Source: Marinobacter caseinilyticus (GTDB lineage: Bacteria; Pseudomonadota; Gammaproteobacteria; Pseudomonadales; Oleiphilaceae). Taken from it: a stretch of DNA of 64,000 nucleotides. Where the stretch lies: the NCBI RefSeq assembly GCF_011074955.1, contig NZ_WUQJ01000031.1, positions 124,001 through 188,000 on the forward strand, read 5' to 3'. Numbering within the stretch: the first letter of the stretch is position 1; each line of letters begins with the position of its first letter. The notes below the pieces were generated by a model. That model worked only from the letters and a program-made list of their open reading frames with translations, was not told where the DNA came from and made no database searches. Made by a program: the position numbers and the translations under genes. This document shows, piece after piece, positions 9,401-15,841 of this stretch.

Positions 9401-10004
9401 GCTGAGCCGCTACGGTTTGACGGTGACCTGCGTTGCCAATGGTGAGGCCGCCGTTAAGGCGGCGCTATCGGAGACCCATCACCTGATTCTGATGGACCGG
9501 CATATGCCGGGTATGGATGGGGTAGTGGCCACGCGCATGCTGCGGCAAACAGGATTCCGCCGTTCGATCATCGCGTTTACAGCTGGCGATCAGCAGGAAG
9601 TAGACGCGCTGAAGCACGCAGGGTGTGATGGCGTGCTGATCAAGCCCATCGATCAGGGCCATCTGGAGGCCTTGCTGGCGCGTGTATTGGCCACAGAGCC
9701 TGACGCTGCTCCGGAGCGGATTGACTTGCAGCCACTCACCGAGCAATTTTGCCGAAGCCTACGAGAGCGCCAACAACGCATGAATCTGGCCTTGGCGGCC
9801 GGCGACTACCCGCAACTGCGATCCGAAGCCCACCAGATCAAGGGCACCGCCGGCGCCATGGGCTATCCGGAAATGACGGAGCAGGCCGGCAATCTTGAAG
9901 CGTGTCTCAGGCTCGCCGAGCCAGACATCGCCAGCGTGAGGGCCCAGCTAACCTTATTAACCGAACAAATTGAACAGGCTTTGGCACCCATTGCCACCGA
10001 GTAG
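6489..10004 (+). CDS. Hybrid sensor histidine kinase, 7TMR-DISM / PAS / HisKA / HATPase / two REC / HPt
   Basis: 1171 residues, read from a TTG start with GGAG eight bases upstream; no better ATG precedes the signal-like segment (about residues 8-30). Order of parts: periplasmic 7TMR-DISM extracellular domain (about 50-185), seven-helix membrane domain (about 195-400), PAS (about 425-545), HisKA with phospho-accepting H576 in NMSHEIRTPLAA, HATPase_c (about 685-800; GTGLGLSIS), receiver 1 with D872 (MDIQMPVMNG), receiver 2 with D1003 (MDRHMPGMDG) and a C-terminal HPt with H1115 (AHQIKGTAGAMG). This gives a complete multistep phosphorelay in one chain. The HPt needs an output receiver; the CheY-like protein at 10679 is the obvious local candidate. 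The 7TMR-DISM sensory domain often binds carbohydrate-like or lipid ligands, but the signal here is unknown. Confidence 0.93.
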   Translation: MQQQERRFSLFWLIVANIVLAGLSLNASAVVGKDRCEDSVVVISPNVSSYDLASCVWYLEDPKNELTLEDIRDEERHPFTRHQGGMLNFGYTDSSYWTRFDLHSDNTHTGTDWILELTLPLVDQVELYVLRDGQLIDQRQAGYEDNWQQRDLALPNPTFKVQLSPDQETRIYLRVNTLNTFRLPLTLWNPDRYIEKVSVDEAVRGILLGSILAILAYNLFVAVSVRERSNVYYVLYLVSATVMIGTEQVHGIQLLDERPAFLHKQYLHYQILMSWFWGLLMARSLLETKEKSADLDQIIRLCLYSVVLTFVLSLFIPYHIAMEWIVLGSIMLCSIMIVVSYLAWTYYNPAARAYFFAWTAALSGFGLYALTVIGYLPLNVFTTYAPQIGLTAQIILFSFALADRIKQVQGEALSWSERALANLRRYQSLFDNAVEGVFQMSLHRRFITANPAMAALMGYSSNRELVDQQLDVLDTCFADERMRRWVVDQLEHKGILKGIEARYYNHQGEECWATISLHTVYDSDGAPLHLEGTCIDATERHQRQKIEKEREHERMEKDLARNAAQAKSQFLANMSHEIRTPLAAIIGYGEALLDRDLTPDEKRSSAETVVRSGRHLLDLVNDILDHSKIDANKLDVDVVSVNLPELLDEVRAFFVPRAREKGLGFSIVCDFPLPEKILTDPTRFRQIIINLCGNALKFTENGSITVTIRCERNAEQLIARVVDTGIGMKPEQIGRLFDPFAQGSAAIARQYGGTGLGLSISRRLAELLGGSIAVNSTYGEGSEFEVSIATGPLTAIHFLRDASELTQRRRQLPMVVAPRLQGRILCAEDNEVNRKLVSLLVARTGAELAHVSDGAEALDAAIHNRYDLILMDIQMPVMNGRDATAALREAGINTPVIALTANVMAEDIDDYRMAGCNEHVAKPIDKQRFYEVLARYLPEDNRGSPAEVRQFHGSVLVAEDNDDNRRQVERMLSRYGLTVTCVANGEAAVKAALSETHHLILMDRHMPGMDGVVATRMLRQTGFRRSIIAFTAGDQQEVDALKHAGCDGVLIKPIDQGHLEALLARVLATEPDAAPERIDLQPLTEQFCRSLRERQQRMNLALAAGDYPQLRSEAHQIKGTAGAMGYPEMTEQAGNLEACLRLAEPDIASVRAQLTLLTEQIEQALAPIATE

Positions 10005-10081
10005 TCACAGCAATCCGTCCGGTGAATCACGCCGACACGATTGATGCATATCGTACCGTTTTAGCACAGGAAAACAGGCCA

Positions 10082-10633
10082 ATGAGTGAGAACAATTACC
10101 GCCGCGAAAGCCAATCACTTAGCATGATGTACGGCACCTACGCCGACGTCTTGTTCGTGATGTTTCCGTTTCTGGTTATCTGCATGCAGCGACTGTGGGA
10201 CGGCGAACTGGCTCAGGTGTTGCTACGACCTGATTTCAGCATTGCCGCCGCGATTCTGGCGGGACTGGCGATCGGTAAATTTGTTTTGGGGCTGGTGAGT
10301 GACAAAGACCTCGGGCGCTTCAAGGAGCGCATTGTCTTCTTCATCGCCCTGACGCTGTTTGTGGTGCTTGGGCCGGCCATTATTCTTATCCTGAGTATCG
10401 TTGGTGATCAGGAGGTGCCACAATTTGTGGCCTTTGTTCAGCCGATTCTGCTCATCGTCGCCATTTCACTCTACACGACCGCCATCACCATCAGTAACAT
10501 GCTGGTCCAGGCCGGTGAGGAGGTCACGGTTACCCCGGACCACGATGCAAGCGCCCGCAGTGGCCAGGAGCTCACGCCTCAGCATGCACCGCTGGCCATT
10601 CCCAGTCGATCCAATGGTGGCCATGGTTTATGA
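10082..10633 (+). CDS. Hypothetical inner-membrane protein in phosphorelay locus
   Basis: About 183 residues from the ATG at 10082, preceded by AGGAAAACAGG; a GTG at 10022 in frame would add 20 polar residues. The translation shows about four membrane helices (around YADVLFVMFPFLVICM, FSIAAAILAGLAIGKFVLGL, IVFFIALTLFVVLGPAIILIL and FVAFVQPILLIVAISLYTTAI) and a polar C-terminal tail. No family recognised. Its place between the hybrid kinase (77 bp upstream) and the receiver (45 bp downstream), all on the same strand, suggests co-transcription and perhaps an accessory sensing or scaffolding role. That role is inferred only from position. Confidence 0.65.
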   Translation: MSENNYRRESQSLSMMYGTYADVLFVMFPFLVICMQRLWDGELAQVLLRPDFSIAAAILAGLAIGKFVLGLVSDKDLGRFKERIVFFIALTLFVVLGPAIILILSIVGDQEVPQFVAFVQPILLIVAISLYTTAITISNMLVQAGEEVTVTPDHDASARSGQELTPQHAPLAIPSRSNGGHGL

Positions 10634-10678
10634 ATCAGCGCACAGTTCCAGTGGACAGCCAAAATCGGAGACAACGTG

Positions 10679-11092
10679 ATGGATGATTTGAGAGTGCTGG
10701 TGGTAGAAGATGAACCCACCATGCGAGAGTTATTGCGAGACATGCTTTACAAAGCCGGTGCCACGCAGGTAACCGAGTGCGGCGATGCCGCCTGCGGCAA
10801 GGCCCAGTATGCGGCCGAACACTTCCACATAGTGATGCTGGACCTGGGGTTGCCGGACGGTAATGGCCACGATCTCATGGCGGACTTTAAAGCGGTCAAT
10901 GCGCAACAGCACGTCGTATTGGTGACGGCGGACGACTCGATTGAAAGCATTCAGAAGGCCATCAGTGCCGGTGCCAACGGTTATGTGGTGAAACCCTACT
11001 CACTGGAAAAAATTCACGATGTGGTGAACAACTACGTGATGATGCACGGCACGGACATGCAAATGGTTAAAGGGCTGAACCGGCAGCATTAA
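10679..11092 (+). CDS. CheY-like single-domain response regulator
   Basis: About 137 residues, a receiver domain only. Acidic pocket residues are in VVEDEP, the phospho-acceptor is D55 in MLDLGLPDGNG, the conserved threonine is in VTADD and the lysine in VVKPYS. No output domain follows. Start: ATG at 10679 (GTG at 10676 also possible) with GGAG upstream. As the last gene of the hybrid kinase cluster it is the likely receiver for phosphate from the kinase HPt domain, and would act by binding a partner rather than DNA. The last codons lie within an inverted repeat that may end transcription. Confidence 0.88.
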   Translation: MDDLRVLVVEDEPTMRELLRDMLYKAGATQVTECGDAACGKAQYAAEHFHIVMLDLGLPDGNGHDLMADFKAVNAQQHVVLVTADDSIESIQKAISAGANGYVVKPYSLEKIHDVVNNYVMMHGTDMQMVKGLNRQH

Positions 11093-11105
11093 ACCCGTTC
11101 AGCCC
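11072..11105. terminator. Inverted repeat between convergent genes, likely bidirectional terminator
   Basis: GGGCTGAAC at 11072-11080 pairs perfectly with GTTCAGCCC at 11097-11105, with a 16-base loop containing the stop codon of the receiver gene. The position between convergent genes fits a shared terminator. The T-tract is weak (CTTGT), so Rho or antisense effects may also contribute. Confidence 0.5.
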
Positions 11106-11118
11106 CTTGTGGGTGTGC

Positions 11119-11391
11119 TCAGGCAACCTGGCGCGCTATCCATGAGTCATAACGGTTCGCCAGGGCTCTGACATAGCGGGCCTCGGCACCGTCGAGGTTG
11201 CCCAGCACGCCATTGAAGATCCAGCCCCGTTCATAGAGCCCGAGTACGCGCTGCTCATCGTCCAGATTGACGCGTTGATTCAGCTTTTGACAGATGGCGT
11301 CCAGCAGGGGCAGTTTTGCCGGGCGTTTGATCGGTCCGGTCCGTTGATGCGAGGGCTGGTTGGCGGCCCTTTGATTCGGTTGTCTTTTCAT
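11119..11391 (-). CDS. Hypothetical small basic protein, 90 aa
   Basis: The frame is open to 11496, but the ATG at 11391 follows AAGGAGAAGGTC, a strong ribosome binding site, and the upstream part overlaps a terminator-like hairpin. The product has a basic, proline-rich N-terminus (MKRQPNQRAANQPSHQ) and a helical C-terminal half with QRVLGLYERGWIFNGVLGNLDG. No signal peptide, membrane helix or known domain. It could bind nucleic acid or a partner through the basic tail, but this is a guess. It is convergent with the receiver gene. Confidence 0.6.
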   Translation of the reverse strand: MKRQPNQRAANQPSHQRTGPIKRPAKLPLLDAICQKLNQRVNLDDEQRVLGLYERGWIFNGVLGNLDGAEARYVRALANRYDSWIARQVA

Positions 11392-11421
11392 GACCTTCTC
11401 CTTACTGTCTGCGGGTGCAAT

Positions 11422-11450
11422 AAAAAACCCCGGGCCTTTTAGCGCCGGGG
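11422..11450 (-). terminator. Terminator-like hairpin in the leader of the 90-aa gene
   Basis: On the minus strand CCCCGG (11450-11445) pairs with CCGGGG (11433-11428) and is followed at once by six T residues (11427-11422). This is a classic intrinsic terminator shape, but it lies 31 bases upstream of the ATG at 11391. Either it ends a short upstream minus-strand RNA, or it is an attenuator controlling the 90-aa gene. Confidence 0.55.
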
Positions 11451-11496
11451 CTGATCGCGGAGAAGCTGACCCGGTCGCTCTGTGGCTCCCGGGCAC

Positions 11497-12148
11497 TGAC
11501 CGAAAGCCGTTAGTTATCCACTACTCGTGCCGAAACACCCCGATGGGCAGATGGCGTCACGCAACCCATAACACCAGTGGTGCCTGGGCGAGTGTCGGCA
11601 CAGTTGAGAATTTTCAGCATAGCTCTGGATTCCGGTAAAACGTGTGCATAAGAGACCATCGAATTCAATTCCGCCTCTGGGGCTTGGCCAGCCGCTCGAT
11701 GCGCCCCGTCAGGCCTTTCTTCACCGGCTGTTTCGATGACTTAGTGTCAGGGTCAGTGTATCGCTTGGGTGTGGGTTTTCAAGTGGTCACTGTTACCTAG
11801 TCGGTCAATAGGCGGGCCATGGAGATGCCAGGCATTGGACCCGATCGGGTGGTAGGCCCGGATTGTGGCCCGGTTTCGGCAAACCCCTACAGACGGCCTT
11901 TCGACGAATGAATCATAATCCGTCCCGTCACGTGTTTTACGTTGTGCAAAGCACATCAATCTGCTTCGACAGCGATTGCTGTGTGGATCTCTCCTTTATA
12001 AGGCGCTTCCGGATTCGGTTGCGCTTTTTTTTTGCTCCCTGGAATATATCTCGGAAACTTCGTAGCGGCTAGCTCGTACAGCCAAAGTATCCTCAATCAG
12101 CGATAATTAGGCTACTAACTAATTTTGAGAGAGGTTAATTGACACCAC
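11497..12148. other. Intergenic stretch of about 650 bp without a convincing gene
   Basis: No open frame here has a good start, ribosome binding site and coding-like composition. The 11753-11959 and 11863-12072 frames are short and overlap each other on opposite strands. The region holds an intrinsic terminator (12001-12033), a short perfect inverted repeat ACAGC/GCTGT near 11970-11983, and AT-rich DNA at 12100-12140 that could be the promoter of the 76-aa gene. A small RNA ending at the terminator is possible. Confidence 0.5.
12001..12033 (+). terminator. Rho-independent terminator with nine-T tract
   Basis: GCGC at 12003-12006 pairs with GCGC at 12021-12024; inside it CCG pairs with CGG around a GATT loop, and nine T residues follow (12025-12033). 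No plus-strand protein gene ends nearby, so it may end a small RNA. Confidence 0.5.
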
Positions 12149-12379
12149 ATGTCTGAACACAACGGACCCCGTCAAAAGTTCCGCAATCACCTTTATATCG
12201 AGATATTTCTCGTAACAGTATTAATGGCTTATCTGGTGTTGGCGCAAAGCCAGGAAGTGGGCGCTGATTTCGCCTTTACCGCAGTCGGTGCCGGCCTGAT
12301 GGTCGTGGTTACCTGCTGGACGCTGCAAACCCTGCGCGATGGTCTGGAATGGTTAGCCAATAAAGCCAGTGCAGCGTAA
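12149..12379 (+). CDS. Hypothetical small membrane protein, 76 aa
   Basis: Starts at the ATG at 12149 with a GAGAGAGG site about 16 bases upstream, rather far. The product has a short polar N-terminus (MSEHNGPRQKFRNHL), two predicted membrane helices (about IEIFLVTVLMAYLVLA and FAFTAVGAGLMVVVTCW) and a short C-terminal amphipathic tail. Composition and hydrophobic pattern look like a genuine inner-membrane protein. No family recognised. It is convergent with the exonuclease gene at 12443. Confidence 0.6.
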   Translation: MSEHNGPRQKFRNHLYIEIFLVTVLMAYLVLAQSQEVGADFAFTAVGAGLMVVVTCWTLQTLRDGLEWLANKASAA

Positions 12380-12442
12380 TAACGGCTTGGGCTGTGCGCT
12401 TCTTGCCACCCGCCTCAGATAACCAGTGGATTGAGCGCCGGT

Positions 12443-12967
12443 TCAGCTTGAGACGTCTTGATCGGTCTGCTGCGAGGCGATGGTGACCCGGTGCCAGGTT
12501 TTTTGCAGTATCAGGGCGTCGTTGGCAGCGCGATGGATTGGCAGGCCCAGATCCCCGATCACTTGTTGGCGGGTCGAGGACCAGTGCTGAACCTCCGGTG
12601 CGGTCAGAAGTACGGAAATGGATTCCAGTTGAAACGTCGGGGTGGCGTTGGCCGCACGATAGAGCCGATGTAACCAGAAACTGTCGAACGTCCACGCATC
12701 GCAGAAGACCTGGCCTTCCAGCAATTCATTCAGTGCCTGAGCCACCTCACGCACTTCCGTTCCATCCCGCTCGAGCGTGGCACGCGCGATGCCATGAACC
12801 TGCTCGGCACTTTCCGACCAGTCCAGCCACAATACGTGGGGGCGAATCAGCCAGCTGTGTAGAGTGCCGTCGGGCATGCAAACCCCCACTTCAATCGGGT
12901 AACTGGCAATCAGGTCAAGGCTTGAGGCCTCAAAATCAATAAAGGCTGGGCTGGTCAGGGCTGTCAT
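12443..12967 (-). CDS. DEDDh-type 3'-5' exonuclease (DnaQ/RNase T fold)
   Basis: About 174 residues from the ATG at 12967 (a TTG at 13000 would add 11). Exo motif I is FIDFEAS near the N-terminus (D and E), motif II includes CDAWTFDSFWL (D), and motif III is HRAANDA, the H-x4-D pattern of the DEDDh group. The spacing fits a minimal exonuclease domain without a polymerase-binding tail. The enzyme should remove nucleotides from 3' ends of DNA or RNA with two divalent metals. It does not look like RNase T, Orn or DnaQ proper. Divergent from queC, with about 175 bp between them. Confidence 0.78.
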   Translation of the reverse strand: MTALTSPAFIDFEASSLDLIASYPIEVGVCMPDGTLHSWLIRPHVLWLDWSESAEQVHGIARATLERDGTEVREVAQALNELLEGQVFCDAWTFDSFWLHRLYRAANATPTFQLESISVLLTAPEVQHWSSTRQQVIGDLGLPIHRAANDALILQKTWHRVTIASQQTDQDVSS

Positions 12968-13142
12968 ACCACACAGTTTTTGTCGGTTCGGTAATCGCAA
13001 AGTGTAACCGTCTCGTTCAAAGGACGCGAACCTATACTGTCACTGCACTGTTACAATATGTCCATTGGCTTAAAACCGAGCGTGGTTGTCTCGAACGAAT
13101 GGCCGAATCCATGAACAGAAATAACGAGAGCTTTTGACCTGT

Positions 13143-13808
13143 ATGTCAGACACAGTGGTGGTTATTTATTCGGGGGGCATGGACTCGTTTACCCTGCTTC
13201 ATAAAGCGTTATCCGACGGCTTCAACGTGCATGCATTGTCGTTCAATTACGGCCAACGCCACGTGCGCGAACTGGATTGTGCCGCGGCGGTGTGCAAGGC
13301 GCTGGCAATCCCCCACAGGGTGATCGATATCACCGCCCTGCATGAAGTCATGGCAGGGTCATCCCTGACCGATGATATTGCCATCCCCGAAGGCCACTAC
13401 GCCGAAGACAGCATGAAATCGACGGTGGTGCCGAATCGAAACATGATCCTGTTGTCCCTGGCGACGGGGTACGCGGTCACTGTCAAGGCCGCAGCGGTCT
13501 GGTACGGCGCCCACGGTGGCGACCACGCCATCTACCCTGACTGCCGCCCCGAGTTTGTCGAAAAAATGAACGCGGTCTGCCAGGTCGCCAACTACCAGCC
13601 GGTGCGAATAGAAGCGCCATACATCCGCGCAGACAAGACCCAGATTCTGGCCGACGGCGTCGCCATGGCGCTGGATTACAGTCAGACCTGGACGTGCTAC
13701 AACGGTCGCGATAACGCTTGCGGTCGGTGCGGGTCCTGTGTCGAACGGCTGGAAGCTTTTGCGGCGCACGGTCTTGAAGATCCACTGATTTACGAAGGAG
13801 CCGGCTGA
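13143..13808 (+). CDS. queC: 7-cyano-7-deazaguanine synthase
   Basis: About 221 residues from the ATG at 13143 (an in-frame TTG at 13134 is rejected). QueC uses ATP and ammonia to convert 7-carboxy-7-deazaguanine to preQ0 for queuosine in tRNA. The PP-loop is SGGMDS at residues 11-16, the substrate/zinc region contains [14 protein letters not shown], and the zinc-binding cysteines are in [15 protein letters not shown] near the C-terminus. The downstream queE starts one base after the stop, so the two are translated from one mRNA. queD is not in the window. No preQ1 riboswitch was recognised upstream. Confidence 0.96.
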   Translation: MSDTVVVIYSGGMDSFTLLHKALSDGFNVHALSFNYGQRHVRELDCAAAVCKALAIPHRVIDITALHEVMAGSSLTDDIAIPEGHYAEDSMKSTVVPNRNMILLSLATGYAVTVKAAAVWYGAHGGDHAIYPDCRPEFVEKMNAVCQVANYQPVRIEAPYIRADKTQILADGVAMALDYSQTWTCYNGRDNACGRCGSCVERLEAFAAHGLEDPLIYEGAG

Positions 13809-13809
13809 C

Positions 13810-14466
13810 ATGTACCGAGTCAAAGAGGCGTTTTATACGTTGCAGGGCGAGGGTGCGCAGGCCGGTCGTGCCGCGGTCTTTTGTCGGTTCAGCAAATGCA
13901 ATCTATGGAATGGTCGGGAAGCGGACCGGGCCTCGGCAGTGTGTGACTTTTGTGACACCGATTTCGTCGGCACCGACGGCCAGAACGGCGGGGTATTTGC
14001 CACCGCCGCAGCCCTTGCGGACCACGTTGCCGCTCTTTGGCCAGACGCGCCTGGGCGGCCTTATGTGGTCTGCACCGGAGGCGAGCCGCTGTTGCAGCTG
14101 GATGAAGCGCTGGTGGACTCGTTTCACCAACGCGGGTTTGAAGTCGGCGTGGAAACCAACGGAACCCTGCCGGCACCCGACGGTATTGACTGGTTGTGTG
14201 TGAGCCCAAAAGCCAACGCCGAGGTGCTGATAACCCGTTGCGATGAACTCAAGCTGGTGTTTCCACAACGGCTGGCGCCGCCGGACGCCTTTGAGCACAT
14301 TGAAGCCAAACATCGCTTTCTCTCCCCCATGGCTTCGCCCACGGTACCGGAGAACGGCAGTGACCCGCTCAAACAGAGTAATACCCAGAAAGCGACCCAC
14401 TACTGCCTGGCGCACCCTCGCTGGCGCCTGACGTTGCAAATGCACAAATTGATTGGCATCGACTAG
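13810..14466 (+). CDS. queE: 7-carboxy-7-deazaguanine synthase, radical SAM
   Basis: 218 residues. QueE turns 6-carboxytetrahydropterin into 7-carboxy-7-deazaguanine, the step before QueC. The cluster motif is CX14CX2C (cysteine before NLWNGR, then CDFC) rather than CX3CX2C; this variant is known from several proteobacterial QueE proteins such as that of Burkholderia multivorans. Substrate region YTLQGEGAQAGRAAVF and the CTGGEPLLQ motif (SAM binding) are clear. Separated from queC by one base. Confidence is high. Confidence 0.95.
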   Translation: MYRVKEAFYTLQGEGAQAGRAAVFCRFSKCNLWNGREADRASAVCDFCDTDFVGTDGQNGGVFATAAALADHVAALWPDAPGRPYVVCTGGEPLLQLDEALVDSFHQRGFEVGVETNGTLPAPDGIDWLCVSPKANAEVLITRCDELKLVFPQRLAPPDAFEHIEAKHRFLSPMASPTVPENGSDPLKQSNTQKATHYCLAHPRWRLTLQMHKLIGID

Positions 14467-14569
14467 CGTCCTGGCTGCCTCATACTTTAATTAATGGCCA
14501 CTCATTGCGCACACAGGAAGGCATCGGCCGATGGAGCATCCGGCGCCAGACCACAAGGCGTTGCGGTCG

Positions 14570-15649
14570 TCAGGCGTGGGCACCACGCGGTCGCGCAGGC
14601 GGCCCGGGTTCGAGGCTCACGCTGCTGAGGCGGTGATGGCGGTACTGACTGGGACTGGTGTCGGTCCAGCGTTTGAAGGCGCGGGTAAAGTTGGCGGCAT
14701 CGGCGTAGCCCAGGGCTTCCGCAATCTGACCCAGGTTCGTGCCGGTACCCACCAGTAATTCCTGTGCCCGCTCGAGCCGAACCTGATCGACCAGGGTCTG
14801 GAAGTTGTGGTGTTCTTCTTGCAGCCGCCGCTTCAATGTGCGCTCGGACACAAACAGAGTGCTGGCGACGCGCGCGAGCTTCGGCGGGAATGGATGGCTG
14901 GCCTCGATCACCCGGCGTACGCGGGTGCCAAAGCCCGCATCGGCGGTCAGTGCCTGCAGCGCTTGCTCGCACTGGGCCCGTGATGACGCCGCCAGTTGCT
15001 CGTCACTGAAACGCAGGGTCGACGCCAGCTCCGAGGCCGGAACGACGATGGCGTCGTCATCCGCACCGTACTCAACCGGCACCGGGATCTGGTGTCGGAA
15101 GCGTTGAAAGTAACCCGGCTCGCGTCCGCGCCGTCTGACGTAAGCGCCGCTGACCGGAGTGCCCAGTAGTTGGGTGCCCATCACCACGCAACCGAACAGC
15201 GTGGCGTCCATCATAAATCCCTGGAGCGGACCGAGATCAATCCCACATCTGACCTGGAATACAACCCGGTCGGGCTCCTGCTGCCGGACAATGCTCAACT
15301 GAGGCGCACGTAAGGTCAGGAATCGCGTCATCAGATCCAGGGCCTCACCCAGCGTGCGGCTGCTCATCACAGCGTTTCCCAGTGCGCCGTGCAGCGGCAA
15401 TTGCAGCTCGTTCGCCAACAGTATGCCCAGCCCAGGCTCACCGCTTTCGATCAGCGCGCGGGTGATGAACTCGCTGGCCTGGGAGCGTGCAATTCGGCGC
15501 TCAGTTGAATGCAGCCGATTCGGGTCGAGGCTAACCTGTTGCAGCAGTAAGCGATCGTCAACGCCGGTGGTGCGCAGTAGTTTGGCAAGTAAATACAGGT
15601 AGATGGCCGGTAGCCCCAAGTCCTGTTGCCGCGATGTCGAGGTACCCAT
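14570..15649 (-). CDS. AraC-family transcriptional regulator, Arabinose_bd (OruR/ArgR-like) type
   Basis: 359 residues. The N-terminal two thirds match the sensor domain of the AraC subgroup that includes OruR and VirS-like regulators (LARSQASEFITRALIESGEPGLGILLANELQ is the recognisable region). The C-terminal 100 residues hold two helix-turn-helix units: LARVASTLFVSERTLKRRLQEE, then LGQIAEALGYADAANFTRAFKRW with the family signature. The ATG at 15649 has GGTAGGG upstream. The effector is unknown. The secreted nuclease gene lies upstream on the same strand, with 192 bp between them. Confidence 0.88.
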   Translation of the reverse strand: MGTSTSRQQDLGLPAIYLYLLAKLLRTTGVDDRLLLQQVSLDPNRLHSTERRIARSQASEFITRALIESGEPGLGILLANELQLPLHGALGNAVMSSRTLGEALDLMTRFLTLRAPQLSIVRQQEPDRVVFQVRCGIDLGPLQGFMMDATLFGCVVMGTQLLGTPVSGAYVRRRGREPGYFQRFRHQIPVPVEYGADDDAIVVPASELASTLRFSDEQLAASSRAQCEQALQALTADAGFGTRVRRVIEASHPFPPKLARVASTLFVSERTLKRRLQEEHHNFQTLVDQVRLERAQELLVGTGTNLGQIAEALGYADAANFTRAFKRWTDTSPSQYRHHRLSSVSLEPGPPARPRGAHA

Positions 15650-15841
15650 GACCCTACCCTCGTTCCCGTTATTGTCGTCGTAAAATCGTCATCGTAAAAC
15701 AGCAGTATGACGCGATAGGGCCAGGCGCCCCATGACCGCGCTGACAAGCATGCTGGGTGCAAAAGCCAATCGCTGCCAATCACCGGGAGGTATTCAGTGC
15801 AGTCGCGTGGTCCTTTCGGAGGCGTAATGGGCAGGAGCGGT

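Noticed and set aside
13001..13142. PreQ1 riboswitch in front of queC
   Set aside because: No convincing pseudoknot or conserved core; the AACC/GGTT pairing is too short.
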